Assembly: GCA_002714055.1 (NCBI GenBank)
Contig: PAWH01000005.1
Coordinates: 7,975 to 43,014, forward strand
DNA: 35,040 bases
Direction: 5' to 3'
Origin: Candidatus Pelagibacterales bacterium
Lineage (GTDB): Bacteria; Pseudomonadota; Alphaproteobacteria; TMED109
Positions 7,573 to 16,333 of the stretch are shown here, piece after piece. A program made the translations under genes and the position numbers. The notes under the pieces were generated by a model. The model was given only the letters and a program-made list of their open reading frames with translations, was not told the DNA's origin and did not search any database. How positions within the stretch are numbered: the first letter of the stretch is position 1; each line of letters starts with the position of its first letter.

Positions 7573-9489
7573 TTAAATATATTTTTGCTTCCAAATGATA
7601 TAAACAAGAATTGTCCAGATTTTATTTTGCCAGTTTCTTTTATAAGTAACGTGTTCATTAAATATTTTTTTTGCCTCTGAAATATCAAGTATTCCATCTT
7701 CTATTTTTTTTTGACTAATTAAATCCCAAGCCCAGTCTTTCAGTTCTCCCCTTAACCAATCCGCTAAAGGAACCCCAAATCCCATTTTCGGTCTGTTAAA
7801 AACTTTCTCGTCTATTTTTTCTTTTAAAATATTTCGTAATATTATTTTTGTTTGACCTTGATGTATCTTTAAATTTGTTGGTAGATTAAAAGCAAACTCA
7901 ACAATTCTATGGTCTAAAAACGGTACTCTCATTTCTAAACTATGTGCCATGCTAGCTCTATCTACTTTTGTTAAAATATCACCTGGTAAATAAAAATTTG
8001 CATCAGTTAATTGCATTTGTTCAACAAAATTATTATTGTTTAGTTCAAAATTAATTTTTTGATATTCTTTTAATAAGTCTTTATTTATAGGCATTTCATT
8101 TTTAGTATTAAATGATAATAAATATTCATATATTGATTTAAAATCCTTAATTCTCAAAATACCTGAAAATTTATGAATTTTATCCCCATTAATTTTTCTA
8201 TGAATTTTGTTTCCAAAAATTTTAAAAAAACTGTCGTATGTCCCTGGTGAAATATTTAAAAATAATTCTGATATTTTCTTTCGTAAAAAATATGGAGACA
8301 AAGAAAATATTGTTTTTATTTTTGATGCAAATAAATATCTATTATACCCACCAAAAATTTCATCCCCTCCATCACCAGATAAACAAACTGTAATTTTTTT
8401 TTTTACAAGTTTGGATAATAAAAAAGTTGGTAATTGACTTGAATCTGAGAAAGGCTCATCATATTCTTCAACTATATTTGAAATATTATTTAAAATCTCT
8501 TTTGGATTAATTTGTAAATTAGTATGATTACTTCCAATTATTTTAGCTATTTTAGTCGAATATTCTGTTTCATCAAATAAATCTGAATTATTATAGCCAA
8601 CTGAAAAAGTGTCGATATTTTTTTTTTGTTGACTCATTATTAATGATATAGTTGAACTATCTATACCACCAGATAGAAAAGATCCTAATGGTACATCTGA
8701 TATTAGATGTTGTGAAATAACTTTGCTTAATAAATCTTTTAATCTTTCAGTATATTCTTTTGTAGAATGAGAAAGTTCCTTATTTTTATTTATTTTTTTA
8801 CTTAAATCCCAATATTTTTTTATTTGATACGATCCTTTTGAATCAAATGATAAATAATGCCCAGGTTTAATTTGAAAAGTATTCTCAAAAACGCTATTAG
8901 GAGGGGCTATATAACCAAATTGGAAATAATACAAAAGACTTTTAATTTGTATTTTTTTTTTCCAATATTTATTAGCTATAAAACATTTTGGTTGTGAACC
9001 AAAATAAAGAATTTTATTTTGAATAGACCAATACAATGGCTTAATACCCAATCTATCCCTTGCTAAATATATTTTTCTTTTTTTTTTATCCCAAATAGCG
9101 AAACTAAACATTCCGGCTATTTTAATTAATGTTCGTTGTACACCCCAAGAATCAATAGCTTCAATTAAAACTTCAGTGTCACTATTGCTTTTAAAGGATT
9201 TTCCTTCTTTTTTTAACTCTTCTTTAATTTCTAAATAATTGTATATTTCTCCATTATATATAATGATAAATCTTTTATTTCTTGAAAACATTGGTTGTTT
9301 TCCTAATTTAGAAAGTTCTAATATGGATAATCTTCTGTGGCCTAATGCTATGCAATTTTTTTTATCTATCCAAAAACCTTTATCGTCTGGGCCTCTGCTA
9401 TAAAGACAATTTGTCATTTTCTTAATATTTAAATAAAGGTCTCTCGATCTTTTTTTATTAAGATCCCAAAATCCTGCAATTCCACACAT
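7573..9489 (-). CDS. asnB: Glutamine-hydrolysing asparagine synthetase family enzyme
   Basis: A 638-residue protein of full AsnB length. It starts MCGIAGFWD, so after methionine removal Cys2 is the N-terminal nucleophile of the class II glutaminase domain. SRGPDD (31-36) and YNGEIYN (78-84) complete the glutamine site. The ATP-pyrophosphatase domain carries the PPi loop FLSGGIDSS (SGGIDS at 273-278) and a later CLSGDGGDEIFGGY. It transfers glutamine-derived ammonia to an adenylated carboxylate. In surface-glycan loci such enzymes are thought to amidate uronic or ulosonic acids as well as aspartate; which applies here is not decidable from sequence. It is one of three homologues in the window. 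Its ATG lies one base after the frame-corrected rmlA stop. Confidence 0.92.
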   Translation of the reverse strand: MCGIAGFWDLNKKRSRDLYLNIKKMTNCLYSRGPDDKGFWIDKKNCIALGHRRLSILELSKLGKQPMFSRNKRFIIIYNGEIYNYLEIKEELKKEGKSFKSNSDTEVLIEAIDSWGVQRTLIKIAGMFSFAIWDKKKRKIYLARDRLGIKPLYWSIQNKILYFGSQPKCFIANKYWKKKIQIKSLLYYFQFGYIAPPNSVFENTFQIKPGHYLSFDSKGSYQIKKYWDLSKKINKNKELSHSTKEYTERLKDLLSKVISQHLISDVPLGSFLSGGIDSSTISLIMSQQKKNIDTFSVGYNNSDLFDETEYSTKIAKIIGSNHTNLQINPKEILNNISNIVEEYDEPFSDSSQLPTFLLSKLVKKKITVCLSGDGGDEIFGGYNRYLFASKIKTIFSLSPYFLRKKISELFLNISPGTYDSFFKIFGNKIHRKINGDKIHKFSGILRIKDFKSIYEYLLSFNTKNEMPINKDLLKEYQKINFELNNNNFVEQMQLTDANFYLPGDILTKVDRASMAHSLEMRVPFLDHRIVEFAFNLPTNLKIHQGQTKIILRNILKEKIDEKVFNRPKMGFGVPLADWLRGELKDWAWDLISQKKIEDGILDISEAKKIFNEHVTYKRNWQNKIWTILVYIIWKQKYI

Positions 9490-9490
9490 A

Positions 9491-10365
9491 TTATTTTTTA
9501 ATTAACTTTCTTAAATAGTCCGAGTATAAACCCTTTGTTAACTTTCTTAGACGATTCTCAATATTTTTTTTACAATCCATTTTTTTTTTAAAGCAATTTC
9601 TTCAATACAAGCAATTTGTGACCCTTGTCTTCTTTGTGTTAAATTAACAAAATTATTTGCGGCTAATAAAGTTTCAGAAGTTCCTGTATCAAGCCAAGAA
9701 AATTCCCTTCCTAAATGTTCTACAAAAAGTTTGTTTTCATTTAAATATTTAATATTTACATCCGTTATTTCTAACTCTCCACGTTTAGATGGTTTTAACT
9801 TTTTCACAATATCTATTACTTTATTGTCATAAAAATATAAACCGGTAGCAATTAAATTTGATTTAGGATTGTTTGGTTTCTCAACTATTGAAATAACCTT
9901 ATTATTTTTTCCAATTTCTAAAACTCCGAATCTTTTTGGATCTTTTACTGGAAAAGAAAATATTGTTGCGCCAGTTTGTCTTTTTTTTGCATTAGATAAA
10001 ACTTTTGAAAAACTTGGACCGTAAAATACATTATCACCTAAAACAAGAGCAACGTTGTCTCTTTTTATAAAATTTTTTCCAATATTAAAAGCATCCGCTA
10101 TGCCACTGGGTTTTTTTTGTATTGCGTATGATATCTCTAAACCTAAATCTTCTCCATTACCTAACAGTTCAAAAAAGCTTTTTTTATCTTTATTTCTAAC
10201 AATTATTAAAATTTTCCTTATATCTGCGATCATTAATGTGGAAAGAGAATAAAAAATCATTGGTTTGTCATAAATAGGTAACAACTGTTTATTAACTGCT
10301 AAAGTTGTTGGAAAAAGACGTGAAGCACTTCCAGCTGCTAAAACTATACCTTTATATTGAATCAT
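9491..10365 (-). CDS. rmlA: Glucose-1-phosphate thymidylyltransferase, C terminus frameshifted
   Basis: Makes dTDP-glucose from glucose-1-phosphate and dTTP. The nucleotide-binding start is GIVLAAGSASRLFPTT, followed by NKQLLPIYDKPMIFYSL, GDNVFYG and EFSWLDTGT, all RmlA signatures. I place the start at 10365: this ATG overlaps the rmlB stop as ATGA and matches the family N terminus, whereas the upstream ATG at 10440 would add 25 unrelated residues inside rmlB. As read, translation stops at 9547, soon after EEIALKKKWI. One extra A in the A8 run at 9564-9571 instead gives the normal RmlA tail, ending GLYSDYLRKLIKK, with a TAA at 9491. That makes 291 residues, the usual length, ending next to the asnB start. 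Confidence 0.9.
9564..9571 (-). repeat. A8 homopolymer at rmlA frameshift
   Basis: Eight A in the coding sense near the 3' end of rmlA. Nine A would restore the conserved C-terminal helix (IENRLRKLTKGLYSDYL) and move the stop from 9547 to 9491. This is the only tract of the set where an A is apparently missing rather than extra. Confidence 0.8.
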
Positions 10366-11414
10366 AGTTTTCCTAATCTCTCGCCGGAATAGGAATTCTT
10401 GAGAATTGATTTCCACCATGATTTGTTTGCTAGATACCAATCTACAGTTTTTTCTATACCATGATTAAAATTAATTTTTGGTTTCCATTTTACTTCTTTT
10501 CTAATTTTATTAATATTAACAGAGTATCTTTGGTCGTGGGCTGGTCTGTCTTTGACATATTTTATTAAAGATAAATATGACTTATTATTTTTCCTTGGTT
10601 TCCTTTTATCTAAAATTGTACAAATTTTTTTAACAACACTTATATTTGTTAATTGATTTTCTCCCCCAATATTATATATTTCTCCAATTTTACCAAACTT
10701 TAGAATCTCATAGATAGCATCAACGTGATCTTCAACGTAGATCCAGTCTCTAATTTGATTACCTTTACCATATACTGGCAAATCTTTTTCTTGAATAGAA
10801 TTAATGATCATTAAAGGAATTAATTTTTCTGGAAACTGATACGGTCCGTAATTATTAGAACATCTAGTAATAATAATTGGAAATTTATAAGTTTTATAAA
10901 ATGCCATTATGATTTCATCAGCAGCTGCTTTTGAAGCTGAATACGGAGAGCTTGTTATATATTTTGATCTTTCATTAGCTGATCCTTTATCAATGCTGCC
11001 GTACACTTCGTCTGTTGAAATTTGTATAAATTTAAATTTATTTTTTAAATTTAATCCTAAATTAATCCAATAGTTTTTAATTTCATTAATAAGATGTGAA
11101 ACACCAAAAACATTAGTTCTTACAAATGGCATAGGATTATCAATTGATCTATCAACATGTGTTTCTGCTGCAAAATTTATAATATATAGCGGCTTATATA
11201 ACCTTAAAATTTTTCTAATGGAAACAGAATCTATTATATTTGATCGAATAAATTTATAATTTCTAAATTTATTTAAATCATTTATATTTTTGTTTGATGA
11301 TGCGTAAGTTAAAGCATCGATATTAACAACGAAAAAATTTTTGTTAATTACTTTTCTAATATAATTAGAACCTATGAAACCTGCTCCGCCAAAAATTAAA
11401 ATATTTTTTTTCAT
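10362..11414 (-). CDS. rmlB: dTDP-glucose 4,6-dehydratase
   Basis: A 350-residue extended SDR with all RmlB landmarks: NAD loop GGAGFIGSNY (from residue 9), FAAETHVDRSI, the dehydratase-specific ISTDEVYG (Thr134, Asp135, Glu136) and catalytic YSASK (Tyr158, Lys162). SNNYGPYQFPEKLIP, NIGG and VKDRPAHDQRY are also typical. It converts dTDP-glucose to dTDP-4-keto-6-deoxyglucose, the branch point for rhamnose and for 3-amino-3,6-dideoxy sugars. It is coupled to rmlA by an ATGA overlap. A 78-base spacer, one of only two sizeable gaps in the minus-strand run, separates it from the GT4 gene upstream. No rmlD gene is visible; the rmlC-like domain lies 18 kb away in the RmlC-FdtA fusion. Confidence 0.96.
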   Translation of the reverse strand: MKKNILIFGGAGFIGSNYIRKVINKNFFVVNIDALTYASSNKNINDLNKFRNYKFIRSNIIDSVSIRKILRLYKPLYIINFAAETHVDRSIDNPMPFVRTNVFGVSHLINEIKNYWINLGLNLKNKFKFIQISTDEVYGSIDKGSANERSKYITSSPYSASKAAADEIIMAFYKTYKFPIIITRCSNNYGPYQFPEKLIPLMIINSIQEKDLPVYGKGNQIRDWIYVEDHVDAIYEILKFGKIGEIYNIGGENQLTNISVVKKICTILDKRKPRKNNKSYLSLIKYVKDRPAHDQRYSVNINKIRKEVKWKPKINFNHGIEKTVDWYLANKSWWKSILKNSYSGERLGKL

Positions 11415-11492
11415 ATTATATTTATATGTATTAATTTAAAATCATTCATATTTTTTATTTAATTTTTCTGCATAATAAAAATCTTATTCTTA

Positions 11493-12617
11493 TTACAAAT
11501 TAATTAAATGTTTTTTTGTTCCATCTATTGCATAATAAATTTTTGACATACGATTAACATGATTTTTAACATTAAATTTTTTTTTTGCAAATTTTTCTGC
11601 TCTAAAAATTATTTTTTTAAGATCTTTTTTTTTTGAATTTAAAATTTTAATAGAAATATTTGTAAGCTCTTGCAAATTATTTCTCTTAACCAACCATCCG
11701 TTAAAATTATTTTTAATAATTTCTTTATGTGCTCCAGAGTCAACAGCAACAACTGGTGTTTTTGAGAGCATTCCTTCTACAATTGTTCTATTAAAGCCCT
11801 CATTCTCAGATGTTAGAATGAGTAAATCACAATTTTTTAGCCAAAATTCTTTATACCTTGAAAATCCTACATAAATTATTTTTTCGTTTATTCTTTTTGA
11901 TAAAATTTTCTTTAATATTTTTTTTTTATCAGATCCGACAATAAAAAAAATAGAGTTAGTTAGAATTTTAGATATAGCTTGAGCAGTCTTAATAAAAAGA
12001 TCTACTCTTTTACTTTCAATTATATTGGCAAGAAATAAAACTTTTTTTATTTTTTTATCCTTTAAATATTTGTTTGATAATTTATTTTTTTTTGATTTAT
12101 TTATAGTTACTGGATTAAATATTTTTAAAGATTTTTTTTTATTAAATTTAGGAAGACTATTAAAAACAAAATCAGATATACAGATAATATTTTCAGTAAA
12201 AAAAAACAAAATATTGTGAAGTGCCCATTTAGGGAAAACAATTCTTTGATGCCACACTAATTTTGCTCTACTAATTTTTGTTGGTAATATCCAGGACAAG
12301 CCAGCACTAGAGTCATTTAAATGAATAATATCTATATTTTTTTTATTTATATAAGGAGTTATTTTTAAGATATTTTTAAAAATAATTATTAAATTTCTTA
12401 ATACCCCTTTCTTTTTTCCAACAAAATCATCTAATTTTAAAAACTGTGGTTTTAAACCTTCGTTGATTAAATGTGGGTGCAGTATGTCTTTTTTATGCAA
12501 TAAAGGAATTGCTTCAAATTTCTTTTTATCTAATTTCTTTATTAATTCTATAGAAGATAAATGACTGCCGCCTATGCTGTCTCCAACAAAGGGATAACAA
12601 ATACGTATTTTTTTCAT
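11493..12617 (-). CDS. Glycosyltransferase family 4 (GT-B)
   Basis: A 374-residue GT-B protein. The N-terminal half begins with IRICYPFVGDSIGGSHLSS, the glycine-rich acceptor-side loop. Residues in the middle read VWHQRIVFPKW and IICISDFVFN. The donor half has VLFLANIIESKRVDLFIK, IYVGFS and the E-x7-E motif ENEGFNRTIVEGML, then AVDSGAHKEII. These mark a retaining cytoplasmic sugar transferase of the GT4 type. It starts 6 bases after the split asparagine-synthase-like gene. The donor sugar is unknown. Confidence 0.9.
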   Translation of the reverse strand: MKKIRICYPFVGDSIGGSHLSSIELIKKLDKKKFEAIPLLHKKDILHPHLINEGLKPQFLKLDDFVGKKKGVLRNLIIIFKNILKITPYINKKNIDIIHLNDSSAGLSWILPTKISRAKLVWHQRIVFPKWALHNILFFFTENIICISDFVFNSLPKFNKKKSLKIFNPVTINKSKKNKLSNKYLKDKKIKKVLFLANIIESKRVDLFIKTAQAISKILTNSIFFIVGSDKKKILKKILSKRINEKIIYVGFSRYKEFWLKNCDLLILTSENEGFNRTIVEGMLSKTPVVAVDSGAHKEIIKNNFNGWLVKRNNLQELTNISIKILNSKKKDLKKIIFRAEKFAKKKFNVKNHVNRMSKIYYAIDGTKKHLINL

Positions 12618-12623
12618 TTTTTA

Positions 12624-13757
12624 TTAATTTTTTTCATCAATTAGTTTTAAGAAATAATTTATTGAAATTAATGACATCGTAAATTGATCATATTCATAAT
12701 GTTTTTCTTCCATTAATTTTTTTAAATGTTTTTTTATTTCAGAAAAGTCTAAAAAGCTTATTTGAGACAATCTTTCACTATTTATTGTATCTTCGATATA
12801 TTCTGCCCAGTCATTTTTGAATAAATACCCTATAGGTAACCCCATTCTTTCAAAAGAATCATCTTTAGTTTTTTTTTTTATAATTTTTCTTTTTAAAAAA
12901 TTTAAAGTTTGAAAAATTGTTTTTCTATAACTAGAGTATTCTATTGGCATGTTAGTATTAGAACTTATTAATTTTGCAAGCTTTGGACTTAATTTTTTTA
13001 AACTTAATCTTTGAATTCTTGAATCAAACCTATATTCCCAAGGTAATCTTTGATAAAAATCAAATAAATCATTATCAAATAAAGGTGTTCTAATTTTTAT
13101 ACTAGAATTCATAGAAATAATATCAGAACGACTGTAATGTCTTGCTAAATCATGAAAAGTTAAAAATTCATATAAATCATTCTTAGAATTACAAAATTTT
13201 TTTCCTATATCTCTTATTTGTTCTAGTTCATGTCTTAATTTTTCCATCATTAACTTATAATTTTTCTTTTTTACAAAATCAAAAATATTAGCTCCTTTAG
13301 TTTTATATGGAATATTGTTCAAAAAATATTCAACTACGTTTTTAATTTTAACAGGGATTATTAAATCAAATTTTTTATTAATTAGTGTCAATTTTTTTCT
13401 AGGTAAATACATGCCTTGGAAAGCATAATCAAAACCATGACCATGTAAACAAACATCTACTTTTTTTTTAATATCCTTTCCATGATTATAAAATAAACAT
13501 TGCGGTTCATACGTTGCACTGGTTGAATAAATTGCTTCAGGAAAAGATTTTTTATAATGGTTTTTTTTATTTATAATAAAATAATGTGGAGTCTTAGCAA
13601 TACGCGCTGCTTCTTTAGCAACTTTAACTTCTCTATTTTTAAATGAATTTATTGTAAAAGTAGATAAATTAAAATTATTTTTTCTTGCACAAGCTAGTAT
13701 TAATCTGGTATCCATTCCTCCGCTTAAAAATAAACCAAATCTATTTTTATCAGACAT
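12624..13757 (-). CDS. Asparagine synthase-like protein, C-terminal (ATP-PPi) fragment
   Basis: Encodes the synthetase half of an AsnB-like protein. GLFLSGGMDTRLILA at residues 8-22 is the pyrophosphate loop, with Thr in place of the usual second Ser (SGGxDT). Further on are LHGHGFDYAFQG and IRTPLFDNDLF, which correspond to the substrate-side segments of the family. The ATG at 13757 sits at the edge of an A12 run and overlaps the preceding fragment (13750-14403) by 8 bases. Removing one A fuses the two into a 592-residue protein of normal family length. I therefore read this as the 3' part of one gene, not an independent gene. The ligase would act on a carboxylate of an unknown glycan precursor. 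Confidence 0.8.
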   Translation of the reverse strand: MSDKNRFGLFLSGGMDTRLILACARKNNFNLSTFTINSFKNREVKVAKEAARIAKTPHYFIINKKNHYKKSFPEAIYSTSATYEPQCLFYNHGKDIKKKVDVCLHGHGFDYAFQGMYLPRKKLTLINKKFDLIIPVKIKNVVEYFLNNIPYKTKGANIFDFVKKKNYKLMMEKLRHELEQIRDIGKKFCNSKNDLYEFLTFHDLARHYSRSDIISMNSSIKIRTPLFDNDLFDFYQRLPWEYRFDSRIQRLSLKKLSPKLAKLISSNTNMPIEYSSYRKTIFQTLNFLKRKIIKKKTKDDSFERMGLPIGYLFKNDWAEYIEDTINSERLSQISFLDFSEIKKHLKKLMEEKHYEYDQFTMSLISINYFLKLIDEKN

Positions 13758-14403
13758 TTTTTTTTTTTAAAGAATTTGTTAAGTGAAATATTAATTCATC
13801 ACTTGATTTATCAATATTTTTTTTGGTCTTTTGAATAAAATTAGGGTTCCAATATATTGTTTTGTATATTTTCTTTTCTTCAAATATTAATTTTGATGCG
13901 GGTGTTAATATTTTAACATTTTTGGCTGTTGTTTTTTCACCAAAATTTCTTCTAAATAATAGCAATTCAAATAACGAATCTTCATTTATTTTAAATAATC
14001 CTAGTTCTTTTAATCTAATAATTATTTCAAAAAGATTTAATGAAATCAAAAATATATTTTTATCTTTATAATACCATATAGTTGGAAAATTAAATCTACT
14101 TGAAATTATCTCAATTTTTTTTTTTGACAAAGAAATAATAACAAATTCACCGTCAACCTTTTTTAACCATTTATTTTTATTTTTATTATTTATAAATGAA
14201 AAAACAAAGTGTTTATTGCTAATTTTATTATTTATGATCGGATTACCTATAATGCATAATTTGTTATTAAAAAAATTATAAAAAGAAATATCTAAATTTT
14301 CTTTTTTATATTTTAAATAAGCAAAATCTTTTCCAAACTTTGACCAGATCTTGTTTTTATTCTTATATTTTGATATTTCTAAAATAAAACTAGGTAATGG
14401 CAT
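13750..14403 (-). CDS. Asparagine synthase-like protein, N-terminal fragment lacking the Cys nucleophile
   Basis: A 217-residue fragment corresponding to the degenerate glutaminase-like half that precedes an AsnB synthetase domain. Recognisable pieces are VDGEFVIISLSKK and IISSRFNFPTIWYY (the Ntn-fold 'G x F a ... D r ... p l y y' region), ELLLFRRNF and an ILTPASKL segment. It starts MPLPSFILEIS with no MCG, so it has no N-terminal cysteine and probably cannot hydrolyse glutamine by itself. The ATG abuts the TAA of the upstream asnB (TAAATG), which fixes the start. The frame terminates inside the A12-linked junction; one fewer A would join it to 12624-13757. The full protein may take ammonia from elsewhere or use another nucleophile. 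Confidence 0.78.
   Translation of the reverse strand: MPLPSFILEISKYKNKNKIWSKFGKDFAYLKYKKENLDISFYNFFNNKLCIIGNPIINNKISNKHFVFSFINNKNKNKWLKKVDGEFVIISLSKKKIEIISSRFNFPTIWYYKDKNIFLISLNLFEIIIRLKELGLFKINEDSLFELLLFRRNFGEKTTAKNVKILTPASKLIFEEKKIYKTIYWNPNFIQKTKKNIDKSSDELIFHLTNSLKKKNV
13757..13768 (-). repeat. A12 homopolymer at asparagine-synthase-like frameshift
   Basis: Twelve A in the coding sense between the two halves of the asparagine-synthase-like gene. With A11 the sequence reads SLKKKMSDKNRFGLFLSGG in one frame. With A12, as seen here, the first half stops at 13750. Confidence 0.85.
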
Positions 14404-16182
14404 TTAACTTTTTAAAAAATCATTTACTATTTCTTTTCTAACTAAAAATCTTGTCCAACTTGGGTTTTGATTTAACTTCTTTTCTTTCAGATTATTAGTT
14501 ATTGAATCAGAAGAATATTTTTTATTCTTTTGTAAAAAATCTTCAAAAGGATATACAAACCCTTTTTTAAAACCAAAAATAAGTTTCTTTGGTAAGTATC
14601 GTTCTAAAATTTTCCTAAATATGAATTTTTGCGTTTTATATTTGTTATATTTAAATTTAGAAGCACTAAATAATGAAATTAAATTAGAGTTTAAATATGG
14701 AGATCTAAATTCATAGCCTGCTCTCATTCCACCATGATCAAACGTGATAAGTCGGCTGTTTGGCATCACATTTTTAAAATCAAAATTTTCTACACTTTTA
14801 AATAAATTATTTCCAGTAAAACTAGAAAAACTTTTTTTAGCCCACTCCTCCATATAAGGTATTTCTTTTAACTGACTTATTAAATTAGTATTTTTTAAAG
14901 CGATATATAAAAACTCATTTTTTACACCAAAAATATTTCTAAAAATTTCTATCTTACTATTGTAGTTATTTAATGGTTTTAGAATGAATGATATAAATAA
15001 TCTAAGTTTCTCTGGCATTGCATACAGATTCTTATATTTTTTTATAAATGTTTGTTTTCTATAACCTGAAGATATTTCGTCGCCACCCATACCAGTTATA
15101 CCTACTTTATATTTAAGTTTTTTTGCTATAAGAGCCATTTGATAAGTGGGAATAATTGTTAAATTATCATTAGGTTGCCCGTACATAGTTAATAAATAGT
15201 TTGTATCAACTTTTTTATCATCTAATTTACATGGTATTATTTGATGGGGTAGTTTTAAATAGTTAGCTATTTTTTTAGCTTCTTTAGTTTCATCTAAAGA
15301 TTTAGATTTGCCAAAACCTACTGTTATTGTATGAATATTATTTTTTAACTCTTTTGAAATTATTGAAGCTAATAAAGAAGAATCAATCCCACTTGAAAGA
15401 AAAAGACACTTTTTTGCATCTGAATACAAGCGTGATTTTACACTTTTAATTATCTCATTATTTATATCATCAATATAATTCTCATTAATATCTACTAACT
15501 CTTTATGATTTATATTCTCGCTATAATTAAATTTTTTTTTAATAACTCCTTTTTTTAACAAAATAGCTGTTGCTGGCTCAACACAAAAGATATTTTTATA
15601 CGCAGTGTATGGGCTTGGGACATATCCTAAAGCTAAATAAGCTGCAAGTTTTTCATTATTTAAATCTTTTTCTTTTTTTAACAATTTAACTAAAGGATAT
15701 ATTTCTGAAGAAATATAGACGCCATCTTTTGTAGTTGCATAAAACAGTTGTTTTTCTCCAAATTTATCTCTTGCTATCCAAATATTTTTTCCATTCCAAA
15801 TAACAAATGCAAACATTCCATCTAAATAATTAAGGCAAGAATTATTAAGGTTTTGCCAATATTTTAATAAAACTTCGGTATCAGAATTTGAGCAAAATTT
15901 AATACCTTTTAGTTCTAACTCTTTTTTAATTTCAAGAAAATTATATATTTCTCCATTATAAGCTAATACATGCTTATTATTAATCATTGGTTGGTTTCCT
16001 TTTAAAGATAAATCCATAATAGATAATCTAGTGTGTCCTATGTAAACTCCTTCTTTTTTATTGTACCATTCCCCATCAGAGTCTGGGCCTCTGTGTTTTA
16101 ACATTTTTTTACCTTCTCTTCCTAATAAAATATCTTTTTTATTTAAAGGTCTTTTTAAAATAAATGAAAATATTCCACACAT
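14404..16182 (-). CDS. asnB: Glutamine-hydrolysing asparagine synthetase family enzyme (second copy)
   Basis: A 592-residue AsnB homologue distinct from the one at 7573-9489. It starts MCGIFSFIL, giving a Cys2 nucleophile, with HRGPDSDG (30-37) and YNGEIYN (75-81) in the glutaminase domain. The PPi loop is FLSSGIDSS (263-268), with Ser replacing the first Gly of SGGxDS. GITGMGGDEISSGYR and MRAGYEFRSPYLN follow in the synthetase domain. It is expected to form an amide on a carboxylated metabolite or sugar. It lies directly upstream of the Cys-less homologue (TAAATG junction), so the two could work as a pair, one supplying ammonia. A 151-base gap precedes its start. Confidence 0.9.
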   Translation of the reverse strand: MCGIFSFILKRPLNKKDILLGREGKKMLKHRGPDSDGEWYNKKEGVYIGHTRLSIMDLSLKGNQPMINNKHVLAYNGEIYNFLEIKKELELKGIKFCSNSDTEVLLKYWQNLNNSCLNYLDGMFAFVIWNGKNIWIARDKFGEKQLFYATTKDGVYISSEIYPLVKLLKKEKDLNNEKLAAYLALGYVPSPYTAYKNIFCVEPATAILLKKGVIKKKFNYSENINHKELVDINENYIDDINNEIIKSVKSRLYSDAKKCLFLSSGIDSSLLASIISKELKNNIHTITVGFGKSKSLDETKEAKKIANYLKLPHQIIPCKLDDKKVDTNYLLTMYGQPNDNLTIIPTYQMALIAKKLKYKVGITGMGGDEISSGYRKQTFIKKYKNLYAMPEKLRLFISFILKPLNNYNSKIEIFRNIFGVKNEFLYIALKNTNLISQLKEIPYMEEWAKKSFSSFTGNNLFKSVENFDFKNVMPNSRLITFDHGGMRAGYEFRSPYLNSNLISLFSASKFKYNKYKTQKFIFRKILERYLPKKLIFGFKKGFVYPFEDFLQKNKKYSSDSITNNLKEKKLNQNPSWTRFLVRKEIVNDFLKS

Positions 16183-16333
16183 AGTGCTATTGATATTTAT
16201 AACTTATTTTTTTTATTAATTGCACCATCCTCGAAGAAGAACAATGTTTTGCATAATAAATATAGTAATTTAAAAAGGAACGTATGTTTTTTAGGTTTAC
16301 TTTTTTTATATTATTTTTTTTCAAATTTTTTAA
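16183..16333 (-). other. Intergenic spacer, largest remaining gap in the minus-strand run
   Basis: 151 bases between the second NeuA-like gene and asnB. I see no recognisable gene, hairpin terminator or convincing promoter. The frame of the upstream gene remains open beyond its TAG for about 49 codons without resembling a known domain. A 12-codon ATG peptide (MQNIVLLRGWCN) also occurs, with no support. This could be a site of internal transcription initiation or a scar of gene loss. Confidence 0.4.

Noticed and set aside
10366..10440. Longer RmlA start at 10440
   Set aside because: The 25 extra residues (MVSSKQIMVEI...) lie inside rmlB and match no RmlA; the ATGA-coupled start at 10365 gives the family N terminus.
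11415..11492. Promoter in the 78-base spacer before rmlB (TATTAT-like boxes)
   Set aside because: In such AT-rich DNA these hexamers are expected by chance and no -35 match sits at proper spacing.
16183..16333. Small gene in the 151-base gap (12-codon ATG peptide, or a 49-codon continuation of the NeuA-like frame)
   Set aside because: The first is too short and has no ribosome-binding site; the second has no start codon and no resemblance to a known domain.
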